Shown here in pieces: positions 5,479-6,163 of a DNA stretch of 6,163 bases. The stretch's first letter is position 1. Each line of letters starts with the position of its first letter. The notes beneath the pieces are model-generated. The model searched no databases. It was not told where the DNA came from and was given only the letters and a program-made list of their open reading frames with translations. The position numbers and the translations under genes were made by a program. Source of the stretch: an uncultured Actinomycetes bacterium (GTDB lineage Bacteria > Actinomycetota > Thermoleophilia > Gaiellales > F1-60-MAGs149). Location: positions 1 to 6,163 of the forward strand of contig CAJCBN010000129.1 in assembly GCA_903960645.1 (NCBI GenBank), written 5' to 3'.

Positions 5479-6163
5479 TCAGCCCCATCGTTCGCGAAGA
5501 CGCGGGGTGAGGTCGGCCTCGAAGCGGTCGATGAAGCCGATCTGATCCGCGCCCGGGTAGTGGAAGACGAGGTTCGTGAACCCCATCTCCACGTAGGTGG
5601 CAATGCGTTCGACGGCCTCGTCGGGGTCGTTCGTGCAGATGAAGCGGCTCGTCGGGTCGACCGATGGGTCCTTCGACAGTCGCTCGAGTTCGACCGGGTC
5701 CTCGACGCCGTGCTTCATCTCAGCGGGCAGGGCCAGCGGCGCCCAGAAGTCGCAGTCGCTCTTGGCCTGCTCGAGGTCGGGGTGGTACGAGAGCTTGATC
5801 TCCATCAGCAGGTCGAGGTCGGTGAGCGAGCGGCCTGCCTTCTCGGCGCCCTCGGTCAGAGCCGGTAGGAGCGTCTCGGTGTAGAGCTCCTTCGGCTTGC
5901 CCGACGTGGTGATGAAGCCGTCGGCGGTGGCGCCGGCGTAACGGGAGGCCATCGGCGCAGCTGCGGCGACGTAGATCGGCGGGGGTGCGTCGGGCAGGTC
6001 GTAGATCGTCGCGCTGCGCGTCGAGTAGTAGTCGCCCTCGAACGTCACGCGCTCTTCGCTCCAGAGCTGGCGGATCAGCGCGAGCGATTCCTTCAGGCGC
6101 TTCAGGCGCTCCGGCCCTTCGGGCCACTCGATGCCGGTCGGCGGCACCTCGTTGAGCGACTCG
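5479..6163 (-). CDS. fgd: F420-dependent glucose-6-phosphate dehydrogenase homologue, C-terminal part (5' end outside window)
   Basis: This is the last 227 codons of a luciferase-like (LLM class) F420-dependent oxidoreductase; the frame is open at the right edge and the N-terminus is missing. The family reduces F420 with glucose 6-phosphate in the cytoplasm, feeding F420H2 to other enzymes. The text matches the G6PDH branch closely: ESLNEVPPTGIEWPE at the edge, RVTFEGDYYST, DGFITTSGKPKELYTE, EGAEKAGR, FWAPLAL, and NLVFHYPGADQ near the C-terminus. By my recollection of the Mycobacterium tuberculosis enzyme, its phosphate-binding residues K198, K259 and R283 correspond to K89, K150 and R173 of this fragment. 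All three are present, favouring true glucose-6-phosphate use over a generic LLM enzyme. The GTG at 6147 is internal (V in NEVPP), not the start. The stop at 5481-5479 is 61 bases before the fbiC start, consistent with one operon. Confidence 0.88.
   Translation of the reverse strand, partial: ESLNEVPPTGIEWPEGPERLKRLKESLALIRQLWSEERVTFEGDYYSTRSATIYDLPDAPPPIYVAAAAPMASRYAGATADGFITTSGKPKELYTETLLPALTEGAEKAGRSLTDLDLLMEIKLSYHPDLEQAKSDCDFWAPLALPAEMKHGVEDPVELERLSKDPSVDPTSRFICTNDPDEAVERIATYVEMGFTNLVFHYPGADQIGFIDRFEADLTPRLRERWG

Noticed and set aside
5418..5603. Extending fbiC upstream to a start near 5603
   Set aside because: This would overlap the conserved fgd 3' end by over 100 bases and add a Ser/Arg-rich segment unlike any FbiC N-terminus.
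5479..6147. GTG 6147 as the true start of the fgd-like gene
   Set aside because: The frame continues to the window edge with family-conserved residues (ESLNE before VPP), and the N-terminal F420-binding half is missing, so the gene is cut by the window.

Overview
The window is GC-rich DNA whose gene content points to an actinobacterium. It carries a fused FO synthase (FbiC, CofG and CofH in one chain), an F420-dependent glucose-6-phosphate dehydrogenase homologue, and a LuxR-type two-component pair of a kind common in Actinomycetota. An assignment to Thermoleophilia or a similar lineage is only an impression and cannot be settled from this sequence.

Layout from left to right. (1) Positions 1-333, minus strand: the first 111 codons of a secreted glycine-rich protein that runs off the left edge. 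(2) Positions 334-591: a divergent intergenic region without a gene. It holds a 17-bp-spaced promoter candidate for the rightward genes, a cluster of TACCCC half-sites just upstream of that promoter, and two ACCGGT hexamers plus a GTGACC/GGTCAC inverted repeat nearer the leftward gene. (3) Positions 592-2983, plus strand: a NarL/LuxR-family response regulator and an eight-helix sensor histidine kinase, overlapping by 17 bases and therefore probably translationally coupled. (4) Positions 2967-3012: a long nested inverted repeat spanning both stop codons of the convergent kinase and fbiC genes, a good candidate for a bidirectional transcription stop. (5) Positions 5417-2997, minus strand: fbiC, complete, with both radical-SAM CX3CX2C motifs. 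(6) Positions 5444-5474: a perfect 31-base palindrome (15-bp arms, one central base) in the 61-base gap between fgd and fbiC. (7) Positions 6163-5479, minus strand: the C-terminal 227 codons of an F420-dependent glucose-6-phosphate dehydrogenase homologue, cut by the right edge.

How the genes fit together. The right half is an F420 module. FbiC makes FO, the deazaflavin core of coenzyme F420, and the Fgd-like enzyme reduces finished F420 with glucose 6-phosphate. Their same-strand, close arrangement suggests a shared transcript. The left half is a signalling module: a membrane kinase with two separate four-helix blocks, its partner regulator, and a divergently transcribed secreted glycine-rich protein that may be a target. 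I see no CRISPR array, transposase, tRNA or rRNA. No wholly new system is evident. The points most worth a second look are the palindrome at the 5' edge of fbiC and its unusual start, the hairpin across the convergent stops, and the architecture and altered phosphorylation motif of the kinase.
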